Assembly: GCA_023053545.1 (NCBI GenBank)
Contig: JAKZAN010000004.1
Coordinates: 10,044,001-10,108,000, forward strand
Length of the DNA: 64,000 nt
Reading direction: 5' to 3'
From: Lepidurus packardi
Taxonomy: Eukaryota > Arthropoda > Branchiopoda > Notostraca > Triopsidae
Shown: positions 1 through 13,872 of the stretch, piece by piece
Layout: each line of letters begins with the position of its first letter
Numbering within the stretch: position 1 is the first letter of the stretch
The notes under the pieces: generated by a model
Seen by the model: the letters and a program-made list of their open reading frames with translations, nothing else
Database searches by the model: none
Told to the model about the DNA's origin: nothing
Position numbers and translations under genes: made by a program

Positions 1-1342
1 ACTAATTCCAACCCCTGTTAGCTCGTGCTTCAGCTACGGCGTTTAAGGACAGTCTTTAACACGTTGGGCGAGCACGCGAGAATCGTTTCCCATATTTTGG
101 GCCAAGAGATAAGGCCGCCAGTTTTTGAAAAGGACGTGAAGCAGAAATTTTCACACATGACAGCTTTTCCCGGGGGCGGAGGGGGGGAAGAAAAGGCGGC
201 CGCCTTTTTAGTGTATAGTGTAAACATAATGATAATTGTGAATTTAACCTATTGACCTCGACAGAACTTAAGCTAGCCAGATGTCCGGGGGAAGAAATTT
301 TTCGAAATTTTCGGGGTTGTTGAAAGGTGTCAAATTTGACAACAATTTCCCGGCGATTCATTAATCACAACGCTAAGAGTTTGCGCCTTAGAGTACTCGT
401 GTACTCGAGTTGTCAGGTTCAAAACTAAATGTGATATGTTTGGAAGGCTGAAAGACAGCTGCGTCATCAATTGCAGGAGAGGGGGGATGATGACTATTGC
501 ATACGCTGGTACCGGCAACTTTCGGCCAATATTCAGGAATGTCCCAGCAAATACATTCGAAATTATGAGTATTGGATCGACAAATCATCAGATTGAATGA
601 TTAGCACTTTCTGTTGTAATCATAAGTTAAAATGGCTGGTATAGTCCCAGGAGGGAAGATGGGGTGATGAGGCGAAAGTGAGCAAATTGAGGGACTGTTA
701 CTGTATTTCTTGTCGCATCGAGACAAGATCAATTTTGTTGGGCAGTTGGACATTTGGTCATTTCCATCATTCCGTGTTGCCTGGGGTTCCATGGGGATTC
801 CTTGGGGAACCATCTGGAGGACATTCTGCTTCTGTGTATACCCCCTTCAGGAAAGAGAAAAGATGTGAGGGGGTGGGCGAGAAAGGAGGATTTAGAATGA
901 GTGTGTCTGTCTCTCTCTCTTTCTTTTTCTTTTGTGTTAGGAACTGGCGTATATGTGTATCACATTGAGTATCAGGCGGTGTGATCAGCTGCTGGAGAGT
1001 CTCTTGATGATAAGGGATTCCTGAGCTCCACTCTGTTCAATCTCAAAGCGAACAATATGAATGTCGTGGGGGAGGAAAATCCTTTGAAAAATTCCCATAT
1101 TCTAATCTGGCCAGGCCGCGAAACCATTAATATTTGTATAATGCCAAAATTACATGTTTGCTATTTTTTGGGCAAATCTCGCTGACAGTAATGTAGAGGA
1201 TATCAGTATCTCGCGATTCTCTATGTTGGATTTGTGTTTTCCTTTCAGGTAAGTGGCATTTCTTGGAAGGCATTGGAGAATGTTACCTCAATACGGTTTA
1301 TTTTTTGGCTTTTGTTGAATACATTTCTGGCTTTTTTAAGGC

Positions 1343-1373
<31 letters not shown>

Positions 1374-3832
1374 AGTTTTGGAAAAGATATCGCGGACTGA
1401 ATATTTTGGAAGATGTTTTAGACAGGATATGTTAGAAAAGATATGTTGGAAGTCATGTGCATGAATGAATACACTTTTAGGGATATTTTAGGGAAATAAA
1501 GAATTGCAGGGTTGTTAATTAAAGTAGTCGTTTTTAATAGAAATAATTTAAATTTAGGACAGTAGCTGCAGAAATAAGTTTACTAGAGAACAGAGACTCA
1601 AAACGAGAAAGAAGTTGGAATTGGGTTCGGATGTAGGTCTTCTTGGCAGCTTGCAGCACTCGGAGCTTCGGCGTAATTAAAAAGGGAAGCCTGCCTCCTG
1701 CATTAGGCAAATAAACAAAGGCTACCGAGCCTGTTTTCAGATTTTCGGAGGGACCGAGGCGGGTGGGGGGAGGGTGGGTAACTGACCTGTCTCTGGTCTT
1801 TGTCATAATTGGGTTCGGCGAAGAACCCCGGTGCTAAGCGAAGTGTGGGATGATTTTCGCAACAAATATGGAGCAAATTCGCCTACAATCCCCTCTTCCC
1901 TCCCGCTCCGAGGTTGATTAACGGCTGCTGGTCAGTTGGAAATCCAAAGGTATCGGTTTACTTATGGTTTTATATGAAAGCCCTTGTAAGCTGGAGGGTG
2001 ATTCCGCGAGACTGAGAGAGAAGGAGAGGGTAAAAGTATACTATAAGGGGTTATGAAAGGGTTAGATGAGATATGTCGGTGGTCGTGGGTGTGGAAAGGC
2101 AACATCCGGGTACATGATCGCGGAATGAGACAGCGACGGATGGCCCGTATATGTATAAGAAGGGTTACAGAAAGCCGGACAGGGAAAAACTCGGCCAATA
2201 AGGTATATGCCATAAACGTCAAAGCCTCTTGGTGATGGTGCCGATGGGTCAAAACCCCCCATCCTTCATAAGGGTTCGGGAGGTACATGGGAGAGGTGGG
2301 GCTCATCTTAATTGCGTTATAGCTGGCGATCCCAAAGGGTGAGCTAGTCATTTCTGGGTCAAGCTGGACTGTTTCTGTCACATGAGCAGTTGAAAAATCG
2401 ATGCGCAATACGTATTCACTACTTAAGTTTAGAGACACTTTCTTGATTCGCTCGATTTACTTTTTTACTTTTGATCTTTTCCAGCGCCCTCGTAAGGAAG
2501 ATCAAACATCTCGATAGATTTGGCGTTGAGGATGAAGTTAAGTATTGCTTTGAGCAATTGGGTTAATTGGAAGTATTGATATGGTTTAGAACTAATAGTG
2601 AAGTAAGCCTCGTAGATAAAATATGTGTACGTCACATAGGGGGAGATTCTCATTGTGATTTGTAGAGCTGAGGATCAATTTCGGGAAATGAGGAGTAAAA
2701 AGTCGTTTTGTCTTTCAGGGTAGGAGGGAGCGGGTATTTCGTTTATTTGGTGGCGCAGTTCTTGGGGGAAATTGGACCGGGTATAGCTATAACTTGATGG
2801 TGTCTCTTGTCTGCTGTATGTGGGATGAAAAGTTGTGTGTTATTGCATACCTGGCAGTCCATATTAGGTTTTTGGGCCTCACAAATTCCCGGGATCAAAA
2901 GATATATTACTGTTGGAACTGTTGGCGTTTTTCAGTGCGTGCAACCTTTAGGGGTGGCTTTAGTACTTTCCCAAGTTGCTTGGGGTGTGTATTACCTCGG
3001 GTATTAGAGGAAAAGCTTTTCTGAGGCGGATTTTTGGGTGTCGAGAAGAAAAAGTTTTGTTCAAAGTGGGCGGGGAGAAACCGAGTATAAAAGCCTAGCG
3101 GTTTGGAGTGACCCAAACAAGGCTGGGTTACCGGTAGAAAGGGATTAGGTATTAAGGCAATTGAGCCGGAAACCTTTCAGAACATGATCAGGACTAGTCA
3201 TCCGTGTTAGGAGTCTTTTACGAGACTTATGCTTGCAAACACGGTGTAAATAGTCTAAACCGCTCAAGAATGTCAATTGCCGAGCTGGCCAAAACTTCAA
3301 TGACCACTCTGATCATAAAAGTTTTCGCATTTTCGCCCATCGCACGGAAGTAACGGGATCATCTAGTAGGTGAATTTTCGTTTAGAACCAGCATTTACAG
3401 ATTAACAAGGAAAAACCTAGTTAGTTGTCAGGACATGATCTGATGCATTCTACGAATTCTTTTTAGGTTCGTGCGTTCCTATTTGACTTAACTACACCCT
3501 CTTAAATCTTAACGTTTATTAAGAATCCTTTTGTATTGTTGGCAGCTATTCGCGAACCCTTAACTTGATAACAGTAAAACTCTCATAAAATCCCAATTAC
3601 AACCTCCAAAAAACATTGCCTCATAAATGTGAGACGCTAGTGCCCTTACATTCTTTTCCACGCATTTAAAGTCGTTATTTCATTTAATCACGAATTTCAG
3701 AGCTGTTCGGTTCCATTAAACAGCGGTTTGCCGTTTGCTGTTGAGCTCTGAAAACGGGAGAACGGATTTAAAAAACTTTCGCTGGCGTCGCAACAACAGT
3801 GTAGTTGTCCTGTAATGTGTCTTTCCCCTATG
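1..3832. other. Gene-free sequence
   Basis: No supported coding region. Holds a G-run at about 175-188, a T tract at 1341-1370 and short chance frames only. The longest (minus, 1,962-2,438, 158 codons) has no recognisable similarity and overlaps other open frames. Confidence 0.5.
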
Positions 3833-4025
3833 AAAAATTAAAGTGTGATCTGTTTGTGTGATTCAGATAAACTTTAACTGTTGCTGAAACCAAAAATGAA
3901 TTAAATTGTGATCTGTTTGTGTGATTCAGATAAACTTTAACTGTTGCTGAAACCAAAAATAAATTAAATTGTGATCTGTTTGTGTGATTCAGATAAACTT
4001 TAACTGTTGCTGAAACCAAAAATGA
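3833..4025. repeat. 63-bp tandem repeat, 3 copies
   Basis: Three near-identical 63-bp units containing TGTGATCTGTTTGTGTGATT start at about 3,844, 3,907 and 3,970. Because 63 is divisible by three, the minus strand stays open as a 21-residue repeat (VSATVKVYLNHTNRSQFN). Units differ at only a few bases, so the array looks recent. Most simply a minisatellite. Confidence 0.9.
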
Positions 4026-7000
4026 AGCTGTTTCGTCCCAAAACGTAGGATGTAGGAAAGTGACTTCCCAAATAAGCGCACTTTAAGAACCTTCCATCAA
4101 CATGCTGGAGCATTTGTAAGTATTGGCATATGATGAACTTAAAGTAGTAAATGTCTGCTTCCAGGGTGCCAAAACATGGTGTTAACGGTTTCAACCCCGA
4201 ACATTCCAAGTGAGTGGGGGGGGGGGGGGAGGCAAGAAAATTTGTCGAAATTTTGAAAGGTGAGGCAGCTGTCAAAACCAGAAACTCGTTTACCTGTAAA
4301 CGACTCTTTCTTAATCCTTCCTCATGGCTCTGCGCATAGTTGACAGGATTTCAGCTCCCATTATTCAATGAAAAATGACACCGCAAGCAATTCCGACTGT
4401 CTCAAAAAGTTCTCTTACATTCGTTCACACAAATATCCTCTATAGGTTTACTCCCCTCCCTCCTCTCCCCCCCTACACGCCAACCTCGCAAACGAATCCT
4501 GTTCTTGCTCGGCCAACTCACAAGTTTTCACGATGGGAAAAAGTCGTTACGCATCCCGCCAAAGGACAGTTTAATGGCTTCATCTCTTCCCAACAAGAAG
4601 AAAAATGAAATGACGAAGAAAGTGCAGGCTCCACGAGTATTGGTAAAAGGGGCGGTAAGACAACAAAACAAAAGAAAAGCGATTTATATTCCCGTTCATT
4701 CTCATGACTTTAGAAAGACTCAAAGTCATAAAATAACAAGCAAGATAAGGCGGGAGGCACCCATTTTTATACAGAGAAAGGGGGTATATGCTCGTTTTCG
4801 ACGTGCATTGGTGCGTTATTCCAACCAGGAGGAAGGTTTTCATACGTTCGGCTCACGCTTTTTACCTGGCCAGGTGAGAGAAGCCCCACCTTTGTCAGCG
4901 CAATAAAAGCGTAGACAGCCAACAGCCAACAATTCACCTTCCTTCATATCAACCAACGACAAATCCCGGGGCAAAAATATAATAAGAAAAAATTTATATA
5001 TAAAAAACTTGACGAACAGCCCAACAACCCGCTCGTCTGGTGTATAGGCTACTATAGTATAGTACAAGCAGAACTTGCCTTTCTTTCGTTTTTATAAGGG
5101 CATTCCAACTTTGAAACCTTGCAAAGTTCACTTCACTAAAAATCTACATAGTTAAAAAAAAACACCGAAATAATATGAATATAATAAAATAAATACAATA
5201 AAAGTAACAATAATAATACAATATATACATACATAGGTAGAATACAATAACATAATACCGAAATATATGTTTTTTAGTGACTCTTTCGAGTAATTAAAAA
5301 AAATATTTGGGAAAAATAGAAAAAATAGATATATTTTTTACTAAAACTGTAAACAAAATGTTTTCGAAAAATGCAAAAGCGTACATTTTGGAAAACATAG
5401 TGTATATAGTGTACATAGTGTAAATAGATAGTGTATTTAAAAAAATTGAACAAAAAGATTTTTTTTTTTACATTTCTTAGAAAACGTTTCACTAACCAAA
5501 TGACTGAATTCTATGACGTTGAAAAAATTGCCTGAATCATCTGAAACGCACCTGGTGAAACCAAGTTTGTTTTTTGCTGCTTTGGGGGGGGGAGGAAATC
5601 TTACAATAGTTTAAGCGCGATTGTGAGGGACATTGTTGCGCAGCTGAAGGACCTTCAAACTACCGTATCCTGTCTTTTTTTTTGTCCTTGTAGCCGGAGT
5701 GGCTGGTCTATATGCATATCGCACCCAACAATTCCGGACAATTTTTACCTGTTTGGGGGGGCTTCCTTAACTTTTTGGGGGCGAAGCTTTGTGGAAACTC
5801 ACGACAGCCGAAATTTATGGCCGCCAATTTCCTCTCGTGCTAAGAAGCGTTTTCTTTCCCGAATTCTGGGCACTTTCTTTTGTCCTTTTAGCGCTTTGCT
5901 CGACAGTGTCTCTCTCTTTTCCTTTCCTTTCCTTCGGATTCTGCACTCGGGGAGGGGGTACCCAGTTTTAAGTTTCCCAGAATTTTTTCCGCATTTTTTA
6001 GGCTATTTTCAGGAGGGGACAACTCAAACTTAACCAAAATATGGCTAATTAAGTGATTCATGATGAATGAGGGGGTGGAGGCCATGCTTATACCCCCCAA
6101 ACCGGAAGTTTGGGGCATGTGGTTATTAGATTCACATCCAACTAATGATAACGATAGTTGAGGTTTTCGGGGGGCTGTAAAAAAATAAATAAAAAATTGG
6201 AAAACAAAAGACCTGGTAAAAGACAAAAAAGAAACGGAACCGCAGCACGCGATTTCTCTGTCAGTCACGAGCCTATGTGTAGGTATACATAGATATGGGC
6301 ATCTTTTATATTAGGCATGATGTGTGGGTTTTATGACAGGTGACTAATTTAGGTATATAGGCTCTATAAAGACTAAAACTACGGGAAAAGTCCCAAAACC
6401 CTAGGACAGGCCTCTAATGAGCTTATATGGCTTCCTGTGTTTGTGTTTGCGTGGGACGATGGACGTAATTCCGGGTCGTAAAAATTACAAGCTCTATTAT
6501 AACTTTAATGAGGGTGTATGCCTCCATGTCCAAATTACCAAGAATTGGATGTGGAACTTTTGATAAACAAGTGTGAGCTTCGACACTTTTTTTTTTGCTA
6601 CAAAAAGACAGAGAAATTTTCTTTTTAGAATTAAGTTTGACACAAGTTGAGGACATAATAATTTCCTATCTTAGATGCAAAGGTCAATATCTTGTTCTTC
6701 AAAGTCCTTGAACATATGACATGGGCCCTTTTGAGGGTACCCAATTAAAATGTGTAGGAATTTTTAATTGACATGACACGAGTCAATATTAATGGAGCTA
6801 GCGTTTGTCATCGCTTGGGAGGAAAAAACCTGTCTAGCGTTTCAGTTTTGAGTGGTAGAGGATCACCTTTTCCGTTGGCGTTACGATGGAAACAAGAGAT
6901 TACAAAGCATCCAAACTGGTTCGGGAATACAAGGAAAATTTTAACTTTTTTTCGAAAGGAGGATTCGTTAGTGTTGTGTTGTATTGTTTCTTCCTTTTTC

Positions 7001-10000
7001 GTTTTGGTGTTGTTGTGTTTTTTTTACCAGGAAATTGGCTCAAACGGACTCATTAGCTCTGGAGACTGGTCGTTAAAAGCCAGGCCCAGAAGTGGAGAAA
7101 CATAGAAGAAGAACCAGGATGTGATTGGTCATGCAATTTTGGGGGGTAACAAAAAGGGATTATTGCTATTGCAAGAGTAAGCAAAACAAGCGCATTAGTG
7201 ACAAGTTTTATGTTGACAGTTTGAATCCTCGCTCTTCTTGCTGCAAACGAATCGAGAGCAATAACGCATGAAAAGTATAGTTAGGAAACGGGGGAGGGGG
7301 GAGGGTATGGGTCATCTTGGGTGTAAGGTATAAACGTATGTTTGCTATTGTTAAGTTTTCCCTAAGCAAAGGGAAGATTCCAACAAGAATATAAAAGACG
7401 GGGGCGAAAGGAGGAGGGGGGTAATTTGGGAGGGATGTATATTGGAGAGGAAGAGAAAGAGCCAAGGCGAGAGAAGGGCAATTAAGCGTCCAGCAAAACG
7501 GCCAAGAAGGAACGAGTAAACCCATAACCGTTAAGCACAAGGAAAAAGACTTATTCTCGCACATACACAAATATAAATCCTAACGAGAGAGCGGAGAGCG
7601 CGGGTAGACTGTATAGCACAGGAGGACAAGCAAGAAAAGAGAATGAGAAAGAAAACGATAGAGCTTGTAGAGCGATCAATAGTTAATAGCTGGCGCTTTT
7701 CGTATAGAGCGAAAGTTCGGGTTGTTTAGTTAGTGATCAGACATGGTTATAACGTTCTCTAAAGTATGAAAACGGGGAAATCGGGTGGCGAATGCATTTT
7801 AACGTGAGGTTTTCGGGTTATGGGGACCATTCTGATCAGGTTTTAGTGTGAGGCAAGGGGGGTAAAGGGAGGAAATGTATTTCGAGTTCCGAAACAGAAA
7901 AACAGTGTAAGTACCGGAAGCTAAACGTGTATTAGGTTCTGAAACTCGAGTCCTATTGTCTGCTGACAGTGATAATAAACTTTTGCTAATAGGAAGATCG
8001 AGATATATTTGCTTTTAAACTCCAATTTACTTTATTGCGATGAATTAGGGGTCTCAATTTGTTGAAACGAATTAAAACAATTTTCATTAATTTGTTCCAA
8101 AAGTGGTCTATTTCTATACAATAGTATACCAGGTATGGTTTGACAAAGGATTGGGATTTGTTAAGCGCAGAAATAGCGAAGAAAAATCGCCCCCCGTTTG
8201 GGCCATTTTTTTAGCCTGGTGAAAGGAGATTTTTTCCAACTTCTTAATATCTGAAAAATTTCTTCTGAAATTCTTTCAATTTGCTGAATCTAACTGAGCA
8301 AGTTGATAGAGTACACGACAACCACCTTTTTATCGGAAGTTTGAACATATTTTCAAATATGCCACTCAAATTTCCGTTTGGTTTAATATGAATTTCGATT
8401 CTCGCTAATTTTCTAGTTTTCTAGAAGTCCAAGCCTTTCGTTAATTTGGAGGTCAGTTCCACTTGAACTGGGTTAAAATACAGTAAAAATAACTTTCTAA
8501 TTGGGTAAGGTACTTTAAAGCGTTGGGGTGACTAATAGGGCGTCGAAACTTTTTTGCGTGAGGGATTCTTTGGAGCGGAGTGAATAAAACTCGCCAGGTA
8601 CTCTTGGGGCGGGTTATTCGGAGGGATTCACGGGGTTTGGAGTGTTTAAGCATCATTGAATGAGGCAGTAGCACGCGCCGTATGGGGCGTTGGGTCACAG
8701 GTCAACGAGGGAAGAGAGAAGGGGGGAGTCTTGTGTTGAAAAGTTGCCTTTCCACCGTTATAGACCGACAGGTCTACAAGATATTCCTTGTTCCACTCTT
8801 TTTTATGTTTTTCATATACATAAGGATCTCTTGCTTAAACTCTTTCTTTAGCTCCATTAAACCTGTACGCTGAAACCATTTTTTTTTTTTATTTTTGTAG
8901 GTTCAGGAAAGAATTTAGAAAAAGTCGAAATTTAGGAACCGAAACATGAAATAAAAACGGGCTTGGGAGTGCTTTCTGGCCAACTGACTAGAAGAAAGCT
9001 ATGATGTCTGTCAACTTGCATCATGTTAGGAAGGCAAAGCAGCGTGTCCGGGGAACACACATCTCGACACGTTATGCAAAAGACACATATGCACGCACAT
9101 ACAGAGAGTAGAGAAAAACGCTGAGATGATTTAGAACCTTGACTTTTTTTTCGCTTTGGCTCCTTTGAGAAATCTTAAAAAAAAAGGAATGTAAAAATAC
9201 ATTTTCGGGGGCATGCTTTTGTTCTTTAAAAGCTGAAGAGGGAAATGGGGCAATAGCCCCCCCCCAATTTTCCTTTACGCGTTTCCATTTCCACGAAACG
9301 TGATTTGGAAAGAATTGGTTGGCCTTACTGAATTAATACTTGTTATTGATTGATTGCATGTCGATGAGTTAGGCAAACCATTAACATTAGTCGAAAAACA
9401 TCCGGGAAAACTTGGTAATTCGAAATTGGGAGCGTGGTTTCGCATTCATTAGCTACTCATTAGGGTCAGAAGGTTGTAAGATGATTAAGGGGCGTGGTTT
9501 TCGGCCACGTTCAAGCGTCTGAACTTTCCAACTTGAACGTTTTGCAGAAGGCAGAAAGGTCAAAAGGGAAAAAGGAAGAAATGTAGAGGTACACGAAAAA
9601 AAGTCCTTAAATTTCGCCATGGGGGGCCAATTTCTGGGCGCCACACCGACGACGAAATTTATTTGATTTAAAACTCCATATTTTTTTTCGTTAATTCCTA
9701 AACTTGATCTAAAACACAAATTGTATTTAATTTCCGACATTTTCTTGGAATTTCCTAACTGATAAGCTTCTTTCATTTCGTATTTTCTAATGATCTTAAA
9801 ATTATCATTACTTGAAGAAATTAGTAATGAAATGGGGGGAAGTAAGGGTCAAGAGGGTAATGTAGAGCCTGCTTGGGGTGGGGTAAAAGGAGGAACAATT
9901 TTTTTTTATTTTTTTTTTTGCAAAGCAGACGCTCAGCTGTGGACATTATACGACTTCCTTTGGCGAGAGCTCCAAATTTGGATAATTAGAGAGCGGGTTT

Positions 10001-11010
10001 TGTCCCATCGGAAGTGCAAGGAGGAGTTCCGCATGATGAAAGTAGAGAGGCCACAACCAAATTTCTTTCAAGTTTTCGGGTGACGACCGTCGTTACGTTG
10101 TTGCATAATTGCGAAAAAGGTGCCCCATCTCTCGTCTCTCTCTCTCTCGCTCTTTTGGGAGTTCGAACCGTCAAGCGGCGTTTGTTCCTTTGGTCTCTTT
10201 TTGGGGTACCGGCACCCCGAAATGACCGATCATCGACACTGCCCAATTGAGCATTTCAGGAATCATTATTTTATGCCAAATTCAGAGGACAGGAAAAGGG
10301 ATGTTGCGACTGCTTCCCCCTCTTTCACCCAAACTCCTCCCACTTTTTTGTCTTTTTTTTTTGGTACGTCTAACCTTATAGAGCGTGGCAATTAGGTACC
10401 TGTGTGAATGAACTAAAAAAATAACCGCCCCCCCTCCCGGGGTCCTTAATTAGAATATGATAAGTTCCCTTCACACAGTTGGTTAGGTTAGGTAATATTT
10501 GTTTCTTTTTTTCTTTATAATGTATAGGTATATTTTGTATGTATATAGAGAGAGAGGAAACGAGTAAGTCCTTTGTAGGGAAGATAGCGAGTGATTTGGG
10601 TTTCCGTTGTGCTATAAGATCGTCAAGTTCAACTTTAAGTAGCAGGAAGTCTGCTGTCTTTTTTTTCGTTTTGATGTTTACACGTCGGTTTAATCTGATG
10701 GATTCCGAACATAAAGGAAGTTGGTTAAAAACGATTCTTCGGAATGCGATATCTTTTATTATTATTATTTTATTTTTTTTATGAACAGTCGTTGGAAAGA
10801 GACCAAGAGAAGAGTATAGTCTTTGCTTGGGAAACTTGGGAATGCTTTTATTTGCTCTAAAAAGAAAACAGATATCCAAAAGGAAGGGTTTGGCATGCTG
10901 TGAGGCTGTACGGGAGATGGGGGGTAAAAGGGGGTAGTAGACATAAGCTCGGACACCGTGTTATGTTCCTACTCCTGCTGTGGCGACACGCGGCTCTGGA
11001 ACACTTTTCG
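4026..11010. other. Gene-free sequence
   Basis: No supported gene. Notable: a G12-type run at about 4217, an AT-rich patch at 5,150-5,470 including short ACATAGTGT-like iterations (5,395-5,435), a G-run at 5,584, a C9 run at about 9,258, and C-runs at about 10,427. A number of 60-170-codon frames are present on both strands, none with recognisable similarity. Confidence 0.5.
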
Positions 11011-11022
11011 CCCCCCTGCCTA

Positions 11023-11108
11023 CCCCCCTATTGAAAGGTCAACTGCTAACAGCTGACCCTTGACCCTTTCAATTGTAGGCCCACCTTCGGGTGAGCCTCG
11101 TAGGGGGG
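11023..11108. repeat. Foldback/three-way-junction inverted repeat with a TTCG tetraloop
   Basis: Outer arms CCCCCCTA (11,023-11,030) and TAGGGGGG (11,101-11,108) pair perfectly. Inside, ATTGAAAGGTCAA (11,030-11,042) pairs with TTGACCCTTTCAAT (11,060-11,073) with one bulge. A second hairpin GGCCCACC-TTCG-GGTGAGCC (11,079-11,098) has 7 of 8 pairs and a C(TTCG)G loop. Either a structured RNA or a small foldback element; no protein frame. Confidence 0.65.
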
Positions 11109-11344
11109 CCGCACAATAGAAGAGTCCCAAGTCCCCAAGTCGCAACGAGTGATGGCAACATGGCATTTCACTGCAATGCAAAACTTTCCTGTCTACTTTA
11201 GTTTGACCCTACGAGTCCTAAACTAATGTAATGGGAGCTATGCAGGCGATGAGCTCAAGTTTTGGGCAATACGCATACGTAGCGACTTTCTTTCTTTGAA
11301 TGATTCATAGCGATCGTGAGCGTGATGGGCCAGGATCATGCACC

Positions 11345-11965
11345 GATCCTGCGCTCTAAAATTTGTCTCATTTTTACATTGTTTATTCATTCTTTCGATG
11401 TGGACTGATTCTGGACCGAATTCCTGTCAAGCTCTCTGTTCTCCAAGTCGCTGTCTAAGCTTCTGATTTGCTGCTGATTCCCATAAGAAATTTACTTTCT
11501 AACTCAATATCTATTTTCTAACAAAATATTAAATATATTTCTAACACTAGTTGCGATCCTAACGCTCTAATTTTTACTCGTTTGACATTTTGTATTCATT
11601 CTTTTCGATGTTTTCGATGTCTTTTCGATGTGAATTGATTCTGGACGGAATTCATGTCAAGCTCTCTGTTCTCCAAGTCGCTGTCTAAGCTTCTGATTTG
11701 CTGCTGATTCCCATAAGAAATTTACTTTTTAACTCAATATTTATTTTCTAACAAAATATTAAATATATTTCTAACACTAGTTGCGATCCCTCGCTCTATT
11801 TTTACTCCTTTTACATTTTGTATTCATTCTTTTCGATGTTTCCGATGTGAATTGATTCCGGGTCCAAATTCCTGTCAAGCATTGAACGAATGGAGTTCTC
11901 TGTTCTCGAACTGGCAGTCTAAAGCTTCTGATGAGCTGTTGATTCTCGTTAGAAATTTAGTGTGA
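11345..11965. repeat. ~230-bp tandem repeat, about 2.7 copies
   Basis: The block containing GCTCTCTGTTCTCCAAGTCG starts at 11,431 and again at 11,661 (period 230), with a third, more divergent copy to about 11,965. Copies 1 and 2 are nearly identical. No coding potential. Confidence 0.85.
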
Positions 11966-12002
11966 ACACGATCCTCACAAGTTCGAGTCGAGCGAGTTCG
12001 CA

Positions 12003-12064
12003 ATGGTCTCGTGAACGAAGGTTGGAGTACTAGCGCAATTTTTCTCGTGAACGAAGGTTGGAGC
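12003..12064. repeat. Short direct repeat (GTGAACGAAGGTTGGAGTAC-like)
   Basis: TCTCGTGAACGAAGGTTGGAG occurs twice about 40 bp apart. Small local duplication within non-coding DNA. Confidence 0.7.
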
Positions 12065-13625
12065 AACGGAAAAAGGCGTTTTGTAGACAGATTTCGTCAG
12101 TTCTAGGAGTCGAATGGCGTAGAAAGAGACGTTGTATAGGCCTAGGCACGAGCTTGATGAAGTGGTTAACCAGGTGAACTGCTTAACCGTATATACACCT
12201 AACACTCTAGGGGGGCGTAGCGCGTAGCGCGTAGGGAAGGGTGTGATTCGGCTCCATAGATCCCGGTCAAGATTGGACAATCGAACGCGTAGATAACAGT
12301 GTAAAGAGCTTTTCAAATACTGTGGCGAAATTCCCCTTTTTAAAAAGGCGTGGGCGGTTTTCCATTGTTGCCCACGTTATAACCGAACTTTTATATTTCA
12401 TAGAGTCTTCAGCCCCATATTTTATTGACTTTAACCCCCCACTCGCCTTTTTTTAAAAGGTCCAGTTGGGGGCGGTTGGAAGAAAAATGGACTTGGGCAA
12501 TTTACAATGGGTCGTGGGCTTTCTCTTGGTTTCGGAGTGAGAAAAGAATCCTCGAAAAAGAGCTCAGATGGGAGGGTTGGAGAAGGCACGCGCTGCTTAT
12601 GTAACGCTCGCGAGTGTGATATGCTCCATTGACTCTTTGACTTGGGTTTGGGCGCCTTGGCCTTTCATGGACGGCGTTTGATTTCAAAAGGCGAGGGAGT
12701 TCCTGGCAAAGGTGATGAAATCAATTGAAATGCGTTATGAAAAGGTGCGAAATGAACTCCCACACCTTAATCGAGCGGTAGAGGAAGCTGTTACACACAT
12801 GTTGGAAACTTCATCACCCCCCCCCCCCCCCATTCTTCTTCGTTAGGGGTGTCGGAGATCCTTGGGTTTTCATTACATTTTCTGTTTGAAGAAGGAAATG
12901 TGTAACACTTTGGGATAAGGACTTGGCAGTACGAAATGATGCTATGATCAAGTTCTTGTTTAAACAAGTTTCGGGGTAAGAATGGGGGATTCTGTGTCAA
13001 CAGCTGGGTTGGGATGAGATGTGATGAATTTGGATTGCGACAAAAGAGACCAACAAATGAATCCCGGGTAGACCCAAATGGTAAACGCTTTGGTTCAGAG
13101 TTAATAGGGAAGTGCAAGAGACTCGCATGTACAGTACGTCTATACGTATGGGTATAACCTCTTATGGTTGATATGAACCTCCCCCAAAATTTCACGCCTG
13201 CTGCCGAATCCATATAGACAGTTTTGTCCCCCCCTAAATTGAATCCATTGGAACGAAGAATAGGGACGCGTGGATATTTGTGTATGGATATGTGGATACA
13301 TATGTCGGTGTGTGTATATCATTTCCATATGAGTCTCGGCGGGGAAGGAATCTTGATGGACTTTGATCGCTCCGATTTACTTGACATGTGCTACAGGTCT
13401 CTGGGGGGGAACGAATAGGAGGGGGGAGCAGTGAGTCAGTCTTCTTTTTAATCGATTCCAGGTTGTGTTAAAGATCTTGTTTTGCATGTAAAGGAGGGTT
13501 CTGGAAGATTTGCGTCAATTTGATCAATGATTCGAGCACAAAGACTCGAAGGCTCAAAGATTCTTCATCCATGAGCTTTACAAGACCATGATCTTAGGTT
13601 TGAATGAACTGAACTGCCAAATTTG
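12065..13625. other. Gene-free sequence
   Basis: No supported gene. Contains an iterated GCGTAGC block near 12,216, a C15 run near 12,819 and short chance frames. Confidence 0.5.
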
Positions 13626-13872
13626 AATGATTCTCACATGATTTCAGGTAATTATAAAGCGAATCAGTGATTCTGGTTCATCCTAGAGACTTTACGCAAA
13701 GTGTTTATACCCTATTGAGTGATTCTTGTTCATTCTAGAGGGTTTAGGCAGAGCGTTCATACCCTATTGAGTGATTCTCACACGATTCCGGGTAAGTTTT
13801 AAGCGAATCAGTGATTCTGGTTCAATCTAGAGGCTTTAAGGGAAGTGCTTTGTACCCTGCTGAGTGATTCTA
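13626..13872. repeat. GTGATTCT-rich compound repeat (144-bp period, nested ~52-bp period)
   Basis: AAGCGAATCAGTGATTCTGG occurs at 13,657 and 13,801 (period 144). ACCCTATTGAGTGATTCT occurs at 13,709 and 13,761 (period 52). The shared GTGATTC core recurs through the block and, as AATCACTT/GAGTCACT, again at about 16,590-17,340. Confidence 0.75.

Noticed and set aside
1962..2438. 158-codon minus-strand open frame
   Set aside because: No recognisable domain, biased His/Pro/Ser composition, and overlapping open frames on the other strand; likely chance.
10376..10879. 167-codon minus-strand open frame
   Set aside because: Lys/Ile-rich translation of AT-rich DNA with poly-A/poly-T tracts; no family features or splice signals.
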